A DNA stretch of 64,000 nt from assembly GCF_900116005.1 (NCBI RefSeq), contig NZ_FOYI01000007.1, positions 159,212-223,211 on the forward strand, written 5' to 3'. A program made the position numbers and the translations under genes. Below the pieces are notes generated by a model. It worked only from the letters and a program-made list of their open reading frames with translations, was not told the DNA's origin and did not search any database. Numbering within the stretch: position 1 is the first letter of the stretch; the number at the start of each line of letters is the position of its first letter. Below are positions 44,967 through 53,784 of the stretch, one piece after another. This DNA is from Poseidonocella sedimentorum. Lineage in GTDB: Bacteria; Pseudomonadota; Alphaproteobacteria; Rhodobacterales; Rhodobacteraceae.

Positions 44967-45755
44967 ATGGCCAAAGCGACCAATCATGATGTCTACTTCG
45001 TTCCCGGTCTGCACCGGGGATTGAAAGTGCTGGAAATTCTCGGCGCCGCCGAAACGCCCATGTCCCTGAGCGAGATTGCCCGCGCGATGGGCCTGAGCCG
45101 ATCTTCGGCGTTTCGTCTTGTCTATACCCTGCGGCAGATGGAGTTCATCCGCGAGGCGGAACAGGCCAATGCGTTTACCCTCGGTGCGCGGGTTCTGAAC
45201 CTTGGGTTTGCCTATCTCAATCAGCAACCAATCGCCGAGATTGCCCGCCCGATCCTTGCGTCTTTGCGGGATGAAACAGGTGTTTCGACGCACCTGAGCG
45301 TGCTTGAAGGCGACGACGTGTTGTATCTGGTCAGTCACCAAGCACGGTCCGGCTATGTGTCCAACATGCGCACAGGCACCCGGACGCAGGCCTATGCCTC
45401 GGCGATCGGCTGGTGCTTGTTGGGGGCCAAAGACGATAACACCCTTGCGGTCTTTGCCCAGCGTCAAAGCTGGCATCCGTTTACTGAACACACCCCAACC
45501 GATCCGGACAGCCTTACTGCGCGGGTCAAACAGGCCCGAGACGATGGTTTCGTAATCTCGCGCGGGTTCCGGGAACCGGGCGGGTCGAGCGTGGCCGTCC
45601 CGGTGCGCAACAACAGCGGCGCGATTATCGCATGCGTAAACCTGTCCGGCCCCGACAGCGGGTTCGATTTTGACCGAATGGAAAGCTTCTACCTGCCCAA
45701 GACCCAAGAGGCCGCCCTGCACATTTCGCGCGCCTTGGGGTATCAGGGCAGCTAG
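44967..45755 (+). CDS. IclR-family regulator
   Basis: This 262-residue regulator has an N-terminal winged HTH (MSLSEIARAMGLSRSSAFRL) and an effector domain (VSTHLSVLEGDDVLYL, ASAIGWCLLGAK, REPGGSSVAVPVRNNSG). IclR proteins commonly control aromatic and keto-acid catabolism. Its position between the dioxygenase and BKACE/aminotransferase genes, with a shared motif before the CaiB operon, makes it the probable local regulator. It ends two bases before the convergent BKACE stop. Confidence 0.88.
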   Translation: MAKATNHDVYFVPGLHRGLKVLEILGAAETPMSLSEIARAMGLSRSSAFRLVYTLRQMEFIREAEQANAFTLGARVLNLGFAYLNQQPIAEIARPILASLRDETGVSTHLSVLEGDDVLYLVSHQARSGYVSNMRTGTRTQAYASAIGWCLLGAKDDNTLAVFAQRQSWHPFTEHTPTDPDSLTARVKQARDDGFVISRGFREPGGSSVAVPVRNNSGAIIACVNLSGPDSGFDFDRMESFYLPKTQEAALHISRALGYQGS

Positions 45756-45757
45756 GC

Positions 45758-46636
45758 TCATTCGGCGATGCCCAATAGTTCGCGGGCCTCGGCGGGGCTG
45801 GCAAGCGCGCCTCCCAAATCGCCGATGATCCGGCCTGCTTTTTCAACGAGTTGCGCGTTGCTCTCACAGTGATTGCCCTTGGCGATATGGGCGGTGTCTT
45901 CCATCCCGATGCGGATGTGCCCCCCCAAAAGCCAGGCCTGAGCGAGCATCGGGAAAGCGGCGCGGCCAATCCCAAAGGCCGCCCACTGGCTGCCCTCCGG
46001 CAATTGACTGACGAGATAGGCCATGGTGGCCGGGTTGGCCACGGCCCCGAAGCGCACACCAAGCACCATTTGCACCATCAAAGGCGTATGCAGGACACCG
46101 CGGGCAACGAAGTCCTTGACCATATGCAGGTCGCCACTGTCGAAAATCTCGATCTCGGGTTTGACACCGGCGGCGTAGATGCGCTGCGCCATAATCTCGA
46201 GGTTGCGCGGGCTGTTTATGACCGACGCCTGACCGGACCACATGGTGTTGAAGTCCAGTGTACAGATCTCCGGCCGCAGGGCCTCCACATGCGCCACACG
46301 CCGTTCCGGCGCACATAGCGTCGACCCCGAGGCCGCAACCTGTGGATCTATTTCCGACGGGATGAACCGCCCACCCTCGCCCGTGGTCAGGTTCAGCAGA
46401 ACATCGGTGTTTTCAGCACGGATCCGTTCGACCAGCTCCTGATAGAGGTCCAATCGCATGGAGCCTTTGGCGGTTTCAGGATCACGCACATGCAAGTGAA
46501 CGATTGCAGCTCCGGCGTCGGCGGCATCCAGCGCCTGGCGGGCAATCTGTTCGGGAGTGATCGGCAAGTGCGGACTGATCTCGGGCGTCATCAGGTTGCC
46601 GGTGATCGCCGCTGTCAGGATGGTTTTGCACTTCAT
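45758..46636 (-). CDS. beta-keto acid cleavage enzyme (BKACE)
   Basis: This 292-residue DUF849 enzyme condenses a beta-keto acid with acetyl-CoA to give acetoacetate and a new acyl-CoA. Zn-binding His residues lie in AAIVHLHVRDPET, with other family blocks TTGEGGRFIPSEI, SGDLHMVKDFVARG and HIRIGMEDTAHIAKG (catalytic Glu). Substrate specificity in this family varies (3-keto-5-aminohexanoate, dehydrocarnitine, beta-ketoglutarate, beta-ketoadipate) and cannot be fixed here. It is co-transcribed behind the aminotransferase, three bases apart. Confidence 0.9.
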   Translation of the reverse strand: MKCKTILTAAITGNLMTPEISPHLPITPEQIARQALDAADAGAAIVHLHVRDPETAKGSMRLDLYQELVERIRAENTDVLLNLTTGEGGRFIPSEIDPQVAASGSTLCAPERRVAHVEALRPEICTLDFNTMWSGQASVINSPRNLEIMAQRIYAAGVKPEIEIFDSGDLHMVKDFVARGVLHTPLMVQMVLGVRFGAVANPATMAYLVSQLPEGSQWAAFGIGRAAFPMLAQAWLLGGHIRIGMEDTAHIAKGNHCESNAQLVEKAGRIIGDLGGALASPAEARELLGIAE

Positions 46637-46639
46637 CGG

Positions 46640-47977
46640 TCAGCCCGCCAGCACGTCTTGCACAGCGGCGGCAAGCGTTTCGACGATGTCGTAGATCTCT
46701 GCCTCGGTCGATGTATAGGACGGTGCCAGAAGCACGTGATCCCCGTTTACGCCGTCGATGCAGCCCGGTGAGGGGTAGGTCATTACACCCCGAGCCTTGG
46801 CAGCTGACCCGATATTCATGGCGATGCCACTTGAGGAATCAAACGGTGCCTTGCTTTTACGGTCCGCGACCAGTTCGACCGTCCAGAACAGCCCACGCCC
46901 CCGCATGTCACCCACATTGGCGTGCTGCGCAAAGGTATCGCGCAATGCAGCCTCAAGCTGCGCACCACGCCGAACGACATTGTCCAGCAGGTTTTCCTCT
47001 TCGATCACCTGCTGCACCGCCAAGGCCCCGGCTGTCGCAATCGCGTGGGACATATAGGTATGCCCATTCCAAAGCTTGCCGCTGCCCGCCTTGATGACAT
47101 CCACAACTTTTTGCGCGGCCAGCACGGCGGCTATGGGCTGGTACCCCGCCCCCAGTCCCTTGGCCATTGTCGTCAAATCGGCAGCAATGCCCTCCTGCTC
47201 CAATGCGTAGGTCGTGCCGGTGCGGCCCATGCCGCTCATGACTTCATCAGCGATCAGCAAGACACCATGGCGGTCACAAATTTCACGAACGCGCGGCCAA
47301 TAGCCTTTGGGCGCAGGCTGCGTGCCCAATGAGGCCCCGACAACAGGTTCTGCCACAAAGGCCATCACGGTCTCGGGGCCAAGACGTCCAATCTCTGCAT
47401 CCAGCAACAGAGCCATCCGTTCCGCAAAATCCGCTTCACTCTCATCCTGACCCTGCAAACGATAGGGATAGGGCGCGTCGATGTGATTGACCTCAATCAA
47501 GAGGGGGGCGAAAGGCGCGCGTCGCCCGGCATGCCCTCCAGTAGCCAAGGCACCCAACGTGTTGCCGTGATAGCTTGGCTTGCGCGCGATAATCTGCTGT
47601 CGCTCGGGCTCTCCCTTCTCGATACAATACTGCCGCGCAAGCTTCAGCGCCGCTTCCATCGCCTCAGATCCAGAGCCGAGGAACATCACCCGCCCTGCAC
47701 CAGTCCCTTCGGGCGCACAGGCCACAAGGTGAGCAGCAAGCTCTTCGGCCGGGGCATTGGTGAATGACCCTGTATGGACAAAAGCCAACCTGTCCACCTG
47801 CGCCTTGATCGCCTCTCGCACCTTTGGATGGTCATGCCCAAGGCAGGACACCGCAGCTCCGCCACAGGCATCCAGATAGCGGCGCCCGCTGTCGTCGATC
47901 AGGTAATTGCCATCAACAGCTACCACCATGGGAAGGACGGCATTGAAGTCTCGGTGGAAGACACTGCTTTCGCCCAT
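46640..47977 (-). CDS. class III aminotransferase
   Basis: This 445-residue PLP enzyme has the class III signature LLIADEVMSGMGRTG and the PLP-Lys in TTMAKGLGAGYQPI. The glycine-rich phosphate site is MFLGSGSEAMEAALKLAR, and KPSYHGNTLGALATGGH precedes the large domain. Such enzymes act on omega-amino groups (beta-alanine, GABA, taurine-like or diamine substrates), which would give a keto or semialdehyde product for the adjacent BKACE route. It reads away from the CaiB operon; the 80-bp divergent gap contains the second shared motif. Confidence 0.9.
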   Translation of the reverse strand: MGESSVFHRDFNAVLPMVVAVDGNYLIDDSGRRYLDACGGAAVSCLGHDHPKVREAIKAQVDRLAFVHTGSFTNAPAEELAAHLVACAPEGTGAGRVMFLGSGSEAMEAALKLARQYCIEKGEPERQQIIARKPSYHGNTLGALATGGHAGRRAPFAPLLIEVNHIDAPYPYRLQGQDESEADFAERMALLLDAEIGRLGPETVMAFVAEPVVGASLGTQPAPKGYWPRVREICDRHGVLLIADEVMSGMGRTGTTYALEQEGIAADLTTMAKGLGAGYQPIAAVLAAQKVVDVIKAGSGKLWNGHTYMSHAIATAGALAVQQVIEEENLLDNVVRRGAQLEAALRDTFAQHANVGDMRGRGLFWTVELVADRKSKAPFDSSSGIAMNIGSAAKARGVMTYPSPGCIDGVNGDHVLLAPSYTSTEAEIYDIVETLAAAVQDVLAG

Positions 47978-48004
47978 GGCACACTCATCTTATGTCTTGT
48001 ATGT

Positions 48005-48034
48005 AAACGCGCGTTTTGTATATTAGACAATAAT
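48005..48034. promoter_or_regulatory. candidate IclR operator, site B
   Basis: GTTTTGTATATTAGACA at 48013-48029 matches site A at 15 of 17 positions, and TTGT-N7-ACAA half-sites are visible. The perfect palindrome AAACGCGCGTTT at 48005-48016 overlaps its left edge. It lies in the divergent aminotransferase/CaiB gap. Confidence 0.5.
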
Positions 48035-48057
48035 CGCGATCGCAAGGCTTTACTCTC

Positions 48058-49224
48058 ATGCTATCGGCCCTCAACGGCATAAAGGTGTTGGATCTGACCC
48101 ATGTATTGGCGGGGCCCTTTTGCACATATCAGCTGGGCCTGATGGGTGCCGATGTGATCAAGGTAGAAGACCCCGAAAACCCTGACTGTGCCCGGGGCCG
48201 CGGGCCGGACGATGCACTGAACGCCGTCGGTCTGGGCCTGACCTATCAGGTCCAGGGGGCAAACAAGCGCAGCCTCGCCCTGAACCTGAAGACACCCCAA
48301 GGGGCCGAGGTGCTGCGGACACTGGTGAAAAGCGCCGATATTCTAGTGGAAAACTACACCACCGGGGCTCTGGAAAATCTTGGTCTTGGGTATGACGTTC
48401 TGACAAAGATCAACCCCTGTCTTATTCATTGTTCGATCACCGGGTATGGGGACAGCGGCCCGCAGGCCCGACATGGCGCGTATGACAATGTCATACAGGC
48501 CACGTCAGGCACCATCTTGCAATGCGGTGGAATCAAACCCGGTGTGTCCTTTGTAGACTATGCCACTGGTTATGCTGCGGCCTTTGCCATCAGCGCCGGT
48601 CTGATCCAGCGCGCACAGACCGGACGCGGCACGCATATGTCTGTCTCGATGCTGGAAGTGGCGTTGCAGATGATGGCCCCCGAAGCGGCAGGGGCGCAGC
48701 ACCCTGCTCCTGTGGCGCGCGGCAAGGAGGCGGGCATCGCCAGCTATGACACCCGCGACGGCAGGCTGATGCTGGGCGCTTTCCGCCCTGCGCAATACCG
48801 CAAGCTGGCAGTCTTGCTGGAAGATCTGGGCCACCCTCTGCCCGCCTTGGCTCAGGTCAAGGACTGGCCCGATGTCTGGGCGCTGAGTGAGGAGGTCAAG
48901 GCCAACCTGCGCGACATCTTCCTGACCAAGGATGCCGACACATGGGTCACCCATCTGCGTGCTTGCGACCTGCCGGCCGAACGGGTCAAATCTCTCAGTG
49001 AGGCTGTTACCCTTCCCCAAATTGCGGCCCGAGGGTATTTTCAGCCCAACCCGATTGATCCCGTGACCCACCTACCCACGACCGCTTTTCACATGGACAA
49101 CACCGGGGCCAGTGTGACCAAAGCCCCCCCGACGCTGGGCGAGCACACCCAAGACGTTTTGACAGAACTTGGGCTGGATGCCGACCAGATCGGCAAGCTT
49201 ATGGAAGCAGGGATCGTCAAATGA
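48058..49224 (+). CDS. CaiB/BaiF CoA-transferase
   Basis: This 388-residue family III CoA-transferase moves CoA between carboxylic acids. The opening LDLTHVLAGPFCTYQLGLMG and ADVIKVEDPENPD are typical, and the catalytic Asp143 lies in ARHGAYDNVIQATSG. It would activate or deactivate a pathway acid. It is the first gene of an eight-gene operon and overlaps the next by four bases. ATG at 48058. Confidence 0.9.
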   Translation: MLSALNGIKVLDLTHVLAGPFCTYQLGLMGADVIKVEDPENPDCARGRGPDDALNAVGLGLTYQVQGANKRSLALNLKTPQGAEVLRTLVKSADILVENYTTGALENLGLGYDVLTKINPCLIHCSITGYGDSGPQARHGAYDNVIQATSGTILQCGGIKPGVSFVDYATGYAAAFAISAGLIQRAQTGRGTHMSVSMLEVALQMMAPEAAGAQHPAPVARGKEAGIASYDTRDGRLMLGAFRPAQYRKLAVLLEDLGHPLPALAQVKDWPDVWALSEEVKANLRDIFLTKDADTWVTHLRACDLPAERVKSLSEAVTLPQIAARGYFQPNPIDPVTHLPTTAFHMDNTGASVTKAPPTLGEHTQDVLTELGLDADQIGKLMEAGIVK

Positions 49225-50099
49225 CCCGACTGAATGCCACGCCCTGGACCGCCCTGCCCGAAGCCCTGCACCATCGTGGCGCGCCTTCGGCCTGGGCGCG
49301 GATGACGCGGCCCGGACAAGACATGCATTCCTTTCTCGAGGCGGCCTTTTTGGACGCCGAGGGCGACCTGTGGCTGTCTGACGTGCCCTATGGCCGCGTG
49401 TTCCGTATCAACCCTGCCGGTCAATGGACCATGGAACACCAGATCGACGGTGAACCCCATGCCATGCGCATTGCCCCTGACGGGACCCGGATGGCCGTGG
49501 ATTACCGCCTCGGATTGATCGCCCTTACAGGTGACACGACCTTTGACGTGCTCAGCACAGGCGGCGACCGACCTTTCCTTGGCTTGTCTGATATGACCTA
49601 CGGCCCCGACGGCGCGCTGTGGTTCACCGACAGCGGGCGCAGCAGCCTGAGCGAGCCCGCAGGCCGCGTCTACCGATGGCAAGATGACGCGCTGCGCTGC
49701 GTGCTCGATTGCGTGCCCTATTCGAACGGGATCGCTGTCTCACCGGATAACGCATGGGTCTATGTGGCCGCCACCCGCGCCAATCAGGTGTGGAAATTCT
49801 CCACCCGCCTGCCCGACACGGGCACCCCCATGGTGGGAACCTATCTGCACCTCTCCGGTGGGCTTGGCCCCGATGGGCTCGCCTGCAATCCCCATGGCTG
49901 GCTGGCCGTGGCACAGGCCCAGGCAGGCCGCGCCTATGTGTTTGACGCGCTTGGCGACAAGATCGCCGATGTCCGCCTGCCAAAGGGCCTATGGACCACC
50001 TCCGTCACCTTTGACCCTGCCGACCCGCAGCGCCTGATCATCGTGGACGCCCAGTTCGGCGGCGTCTTCACCTGCCACATTCCGACATCAAGGACCTGA
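49221..50099 (+). CDS. SMP-30/gluconolactonase-type lactonase
   Basis: This 292-residue six-bladed propeller has SMP-30 motifs: FLEAAFLDAEGDLWLSDVPY, YGPDGALWFTDSG, the metal-site Asn/Asp in PYSNGIAVSPDN and LGPDGLACNPHGWLAVA. Such enzymes hydrolyse lactones with Ca2+ or Zn2+. Beside an intradiol dioxygenase it could open a muconolactone-type or other lactone intermediate. It overlaps the CaiB stop (ATGA) and precedes the DapA gene by four bases. Confidence 0.85.
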   Translation: MTRLNATPWTALPEALHHRGAPSAWARMTRPGQDMHSFLEAAFLDAEGDLWLSDVPYGRVFRINPAGQWTMEHQIDGEPHAMRIAPDGTRMAVDYRLGLIALTGDTTFDVLSTGGDRPFLGLSDMTYGPDGALWFTDSGRSSLSEPAGRVYRWQDDALRCVLDCVPYSNGIAVSPDNAWVYVAATRANQVWKFSTRLPDTGTPMVGTYLHLSGGLGPDGLACNPHGWLAVAQAQAGRAYVFDALGDKIADVRLPKGLWTTSVTFDPADPQRLIIVDAQFGGVFTCHIPTSRT

Positions 50100-50103
50100 G
50101 CCA

Positions 50104-51003
50104 ATGCAAAAAGACGACCTTCACGGTTACGTCCCGGCCATCGCCACACCGTTCAACGACCGCGGCGAAATCATGGAGGACGCCTTTGTCGATCTGTTCG
50201 AATTCTTGCTGTCGCGCGGGGCCACCTGTATCTGCATCGCCGGGGACAACGGCGAAAGCTGGGCGCTGAACGCCGCCGAGCGTGGCCGTCTTGTCCGGCT
50301 GGCGAAAGACACCGCCAAGGGCCGCGTTCCTGTCATGATGGGCATTTCCGCCCCCACGATCGACGCCTCTCTGGCCTATGTCAAAGCCGCCGAAGAAAAC
50401 GGGGCGGATGTGCTGCTGTCGATGCCCCAGACCTATGTTCTCAAGGCGTCCGAGGCAGAACTGATGGCCCGGTTCGACAAAGTGTCAACCGCCACCAAAC
50501 TGCCACTGGTCCTTTACAACTCGCCCCGCCGCATGGGGTTTTCCCTGACCATCGACCAGACCGAACGGCTGCTGGACAACCACAACGTCATCGGGATCAA
50601 GGAAAGCCAGCGCGATTTCTTCCATCACACGCATCTGCTGCACCGCCTTGGCCACCGCATGTCCGTGATGACAGGGCCGTGCCACTACATCCTGCCCGCC
50701 TTTGCCCTCGGGGCCAAAGGGTTTATCGCCACGGGCCCCGAATTCACCGACTTGCTTCCCAAGGACATGGCCTCCGTGGGCACCGCCGCGCCGAATGACA
50801 CCTATCGCCACGCCCACCACCAACTGACCGTGCTTTACGAGTTGCTGATGGCCACGGGCACATGGCCTGCCGCCTTCAAGGCCGCGCTGAACCTCATCGG
50901 CCAGCCTGCGGGCGTGCCGCGCGATCCCGTCCTGCCCCTGGGCGAAGCTGACATCGACAAGATCAAGCGCACCTTCGACGCATTGGGCATCTCATACACA
51001 TGA
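50104..51003 (+). CDS. DapA-family lyase/aldolase
   Basis: This 299-residue TIM-barrel enzyme of the dihydrodipicolinate synthase/N-acetylneuraminate lyase family has the Tyr of the proton relay in LVLYNSPRRMGFSL and the Schiff-base Lys in VIGIKESQRD. Members include DHDPS, keto-deoxy sugar aldolases and the pyrroline-4-hydroxy-2-carboxylate deaminase of hydroxyproline catabolism. With the three-part amino acid dehydrogenase next door the last is worth considering, but the expected racemase and semialdehyde dehydrogenase are absent. It overlaps the ferredoxin-like gene by four bases. Confidence 0.88.
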   Translation: MQKDDLHGYVPAIATPFNDRGEIMEDAFVDLFEFLLSRGATCICIAGDNGESWALNAAERGRLVRLAKDTAKGRVPVMMGISAPTIDASLAYVKAAEENGADVLLSMPQTYVLKASEAELMARFDKVSTATKLPLVLYNSPRRMGFSLTIDQTERLLDNHNVIGIKESQRDFFHHTHLLHRLGHRMSVMTGPCHYILPAFALGAKGFIATGPEFTDLLPKDMASVGTAAPNDTYRHAHHQLTVLYELLMATGTWPAAFKAALNLIGQPAGVPRDPVLPLGEADIDKIKRTFDALGISYT

Positions 51004-51284
51004 TCCGGCTGGTCCCAAATCAGGCAACGCAGATCACGCGATCCGAAAAGGTCACATTTACCTTTGACGGAACGCCTGTCACCGGCCACGCAGGTGAAAG
51101 CCTTGTGGCCGCTCTGATGCGGGCCGGATATCTCGCCTTGCGGAATGCGCCCAACGACGCTGCTCCACGCGGCGCGTTTTGCGGCATGGGGCTTTGTCAG
51201 GAATGCACGGTTATGATCGACGGTCAGGTTGTCGAAGCATGCCGGACTGGTATCACCCCCGGTTTGACGGTTGAGCGTGTGTGA
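51000..51284 (+). CDS. [2Fe-2S] small subunit of amino acid/amine dehydrogenase
   Basis: This 94-residue Fer2_4 protein has the plant-type cluster pattern FCGMGLCQECTVMIDG with a fourth Cys in VVEAC. It is the HcnA/SoxA-like small subunit and normally docks onto the FAD subunit encoded next. Its stop overlaps the next start. Confidence 0.9.
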   Translation: MIRLVPNQATQITRSEKVTFTFDGTPVTGHAGESLVAALMRAGYLALRNAPNDAAPRGAFCGMGLCQECTVMIDGQVVEACRTGITPGLTVERV

Positions 51285-52684
51285 TGGCTGATCACTATGA
51301 CATTGCGGTTGTCGGGGCCGGGCCGGCAGGGGGCAATGCCGCCCTCGCTGCGGCACAGGCCGGGCTGCGCGTGGCCTTGCTGGACGAACAGCCAACCCCC
51401 GGCGGTCAGGTCTGGCGGGACAAATCCGCCAGCATCTTGTCGGCCCCTGTAACGCCTGAAAGCCGCGCTGGCGCTGCCCTGCGCAAGGCCATCGAGACAA
51501 GTGCGGTGACACCTCTGAGCCAGATCCGCGTCTGGGACATCCGCCTTAGAGACGATCATTGGGTGTTGCAGGCCCAACGCGCAGCTACCTCGCAAGAGAT
51601 CACTTCGAAATCCCTGATCCTCGCCACCGGCGCGCGGGAATATGTCCAGCCTTTTCCCGGCTGGACAACGCCCGGCGTGATCGGGCTCGCCGGGGCAACG
51701 GCATTGTTTAAACAAAGCCTGACACTGCCCGGCAAACGCACCGTGGTCAGCGGGACCGGCCCACTGGTGTTTTACGTCGCCAGCGAAATCCGCCGCCTTG
51801 GCGGGGAAGTTGCGGCCGTTGTCACGCCCAACACCCGCAGCCAATGGGCGCGCGCGCTGCCCGACATGCTGGGGCAGCCCAAGCTGCTGGCCCGCGGCGC
51901 CCTGTGGGTTGCTGATCTCATGCTTGCGCGGGTGCCGATCCTATGGGGTCACGCCGTTGCGCAAGTGGACGGGGCCGAACAGGTCACCGCCCTCAAGGTT
52001 CGCAATCTGCGGACGGGCACAGACGGTCCCGACATCGCGGCGGACAGTCTGTGCATCGGTCATGGGCTGATCCCCAATATCGAGGCCGCGCAGATTCTGG
52101 GTGTCGCGGTCCGTCATGACCCGTCTCTTGGCGGCTGGGTGCCTGACGCCGCGCCGGACGGGGCAACGGCAATCAAAGGATTGTACCTGTGCGGGGACGG
52201 TTGCGGCATTCGCGGGGCCACGGCGGCGGGGCTGCAAGGCAGCCTGACAGGCGCACGCGCCGCCCGCGATCTGGGTCGCGATGCGCCGACCTCCCCGCTG
52301 GCCAGATGGCACAAGGCGGACCGGTTCGGACGGGCGATGACCGCCCTCAGCCTCCCAACGCCCGCGCTTGAGGCGCTGACGACCAGGGACACGATCATCT
52401 GCCGCTGCGAAAGCCTGCGCTGTACTGACATTATCGATGAAGTTGCTACCGGTGCCGCCAGCACCAATGCCGTCAAATCAGGGCGCCGCGCGGGGATGGG
52501 ACCCTGCGGCGGGAAATACTGCCAGAGCGCCATCGCCACCCTGATCGCAGCTCAGACCGGCAAGTCATTGGCCGACGTGCCCCCACCGACACCGCGCCCG
52601 CCTCTGCGCCCCGTTCCTCTCGGGCAGGCGGCAGGCGCGTTCGAGTACGACGCTTTGCCCATCTCGAAACCGGCTCCCTTGTGA
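51284..52684 (+). CDS. FAD/[2Fe-2S] dehydrogenase subunit, HcnB/OoxA-like
   Basis: This 466-residue flavoprotein has an N-terminal FAD motif (VVGAGPAGGNAALAA), the PGGQVWRD loop and a second dinucleotide fold near VVSGTGPLVFYVA. A C-terminal BFD-like iron-sulfur domain is visible (IICRCESLRC, then MGPCGGKYCQSA). This is the large subunit type of hydrogen-cyanide synthase, octopine/nopaline oxidase and hydroxyproline dehydrogenase. The ATG at 51284 overlaps the previous stop (TGATG); GTG one codon earlier is also possible. Confidence 0.88.
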   Translation: MADHYDIAVVGAGPAGGNAALAAAQAGLRVALLDEQPTPGGQVWRDKSASILSAPVTPESRAGAALRKAIETSAVTPLSQIRVWDIRLRDDHWVLQAQRAATSQEITSKSLILATGAREYVQPFPGWTTPGVIGLAGATALFKQSLTLPGKRTVVSGTGPLVFYVASEIRRLGGEVAAVVTPNTRSQWARALPDMLGQPKLLARGALWVADLMLARVPILWGHAVAQVDGAEQVTALKVRNLRTGTDGPDIAADSLCIGHGLIPNIEAAQILGVAVRHDPSLGGWVPDAAPDGATAIKGLYLCGDGCGIRGATAAGLQGSLTGARAARDLGRDAPTSPLARWHKADRFGRAMTALSLPTPALEALTTRDTIICRCESLRCTDIIDEVATGAASTNAVKSGRRAGMGPCGGKYCQSAIATLIAAQTGKSLADVPPPTPRPPLRPVPLGQAAGAFEYDALPISKPAPL

Positions 52685-53784
52685 CCCACACGCCCACATA
52701 TGACATCGCTATCATCGGCGGCGGCATCATGGGCTGCGCCACAGCCCTGCGGGTCGCGGAAGGGGGCATGTCAGCCATCGTGCTGGACAAAGATGACCTT
52801 GGCCAAGGGGCCTCGGGTGTGAATGCCGGCACACTGAGCCTACAGATCAAGCGCGTCAAACTGATGCCTTATGCGTTGCGCGGCCATCACCTGTGGGAAC
52901 AGATGGGCGACGCTGTGGGCTTTGCCAAAACCGGCGGCTACACTCTGGCATTCAACGCCCGCGAGGCCGAGATGCTTCAAGAGCGCCAGACCCTGAAGGC
53001 GCAGGCGGGCGCGCCAATAGAATTCGTCTCCAACAATGCCTTGCGCGCGGCTGAACCGCATCTGACCCAAAAAGTCGAAGCCGCGAGTTTCTGCCCCGAG
53101 GACGGCTATGCCAATTCCTCACTGACAGGCCAATACTATCGTGGACGCCTGCGCGATGCGGGCATTGCCTACCGAGAGGGCTGCAAGGTCACCGACATCG
53201 GTCACAGCGCCGGGTTTCTCCTCACCACGACAACCGGCCAGATCAGGGCCAGCCGCGTCTTGCTCGCGGCAGGCGCATGGCTCAAACCACTGGCAGCGCT
53301 TCTGGACGTGGACTTGCCCGTCAACGCCCGCGTCAACACCGTGTCTGTCACCGAACGTATTCCCACCCTGATGGGCAGCGTCATCGGTCATGCCACTGGC
53401 CTGCTGACCATGAAGCAAAAGGCCAACGGCACGGTGCTGATTGGTGGCGGCTGGCAGGGACTCGGCACGCCGCAAGATGGGCGCGGCACCGTAAACGCCG
53501 ACGCGGTCAAACCCAACCTTGCCTTGGCACAATATGCGGTCCCCGCACTGGCCAAGGCTCGCGTTACCCGCAGCTGGACCGGGTTCGAGGCCAATGTGCC
53601 CGACTTCTACCCGCTGGCCGGAGCCCTCCCCGGTGTGCCCGATGCCTATGTCTTGGGCTGTGTGCGCGGGGGGTACACCATCGGCCCCTATATCGGCCAG
53701 TTGATGGGCGACTTCATTCTGGGGCGAGACCCCGAACTTCCCCTGTTTGATCCGGGGCGCGATTTCACAAAGGACACGACATGA
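52681..53784 (+). CDS. DadA-like FAD amino acid/amine oxidoreductase
   Basis: This 367-residue DAO-family flavoprotein has the FAD motif IIGGGIMGCATAL, the GASGVNAGTL active-site segment and the C-terminal GCVRGGYTIGPYIGQLM flavin contact. It is the catalytic (HcnC/OoxB-like) subunit that oxidises a C-N bond of an amino acid or opine-like amine. The start is GTG at 52681, overlapping the previous stop. Together with the two genes before it, it completes a three-part membrane-linked dehydrogenase. Confidence 0.88.
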   Translation: MTHTPTYDIAIIGGGIMGCATALRVAEGGMSAIVLDKDDLGQGASGVNAGTLSLQIKRVKLMPYALRGHHLWEQMGDAVGFAKTGGYTLAFNAREAEMLQERQTLKAQAGAPIEFVSNNALRAAEPHLTQKVEAASFCPEDGYANSSLTGQYYRGRLRDAGIAYREGCKVTDIGHSAGFLLTTTTGQIRASRVLLAAGAWLKPLAALLDVDLPVNARVNTVSVTERIPTLMGSVIGHATGLLTMKQKANGTVLIGGGWQGLGTPQDGRGTVNADAVKPNLALAQYAVPALAKARVTRSWTGFEANVPDFYPLAGALPGVPDAYVLGCVRGGYTIGPYIGQLMGDFILGRDPELPLFDPGRDFTKDTT

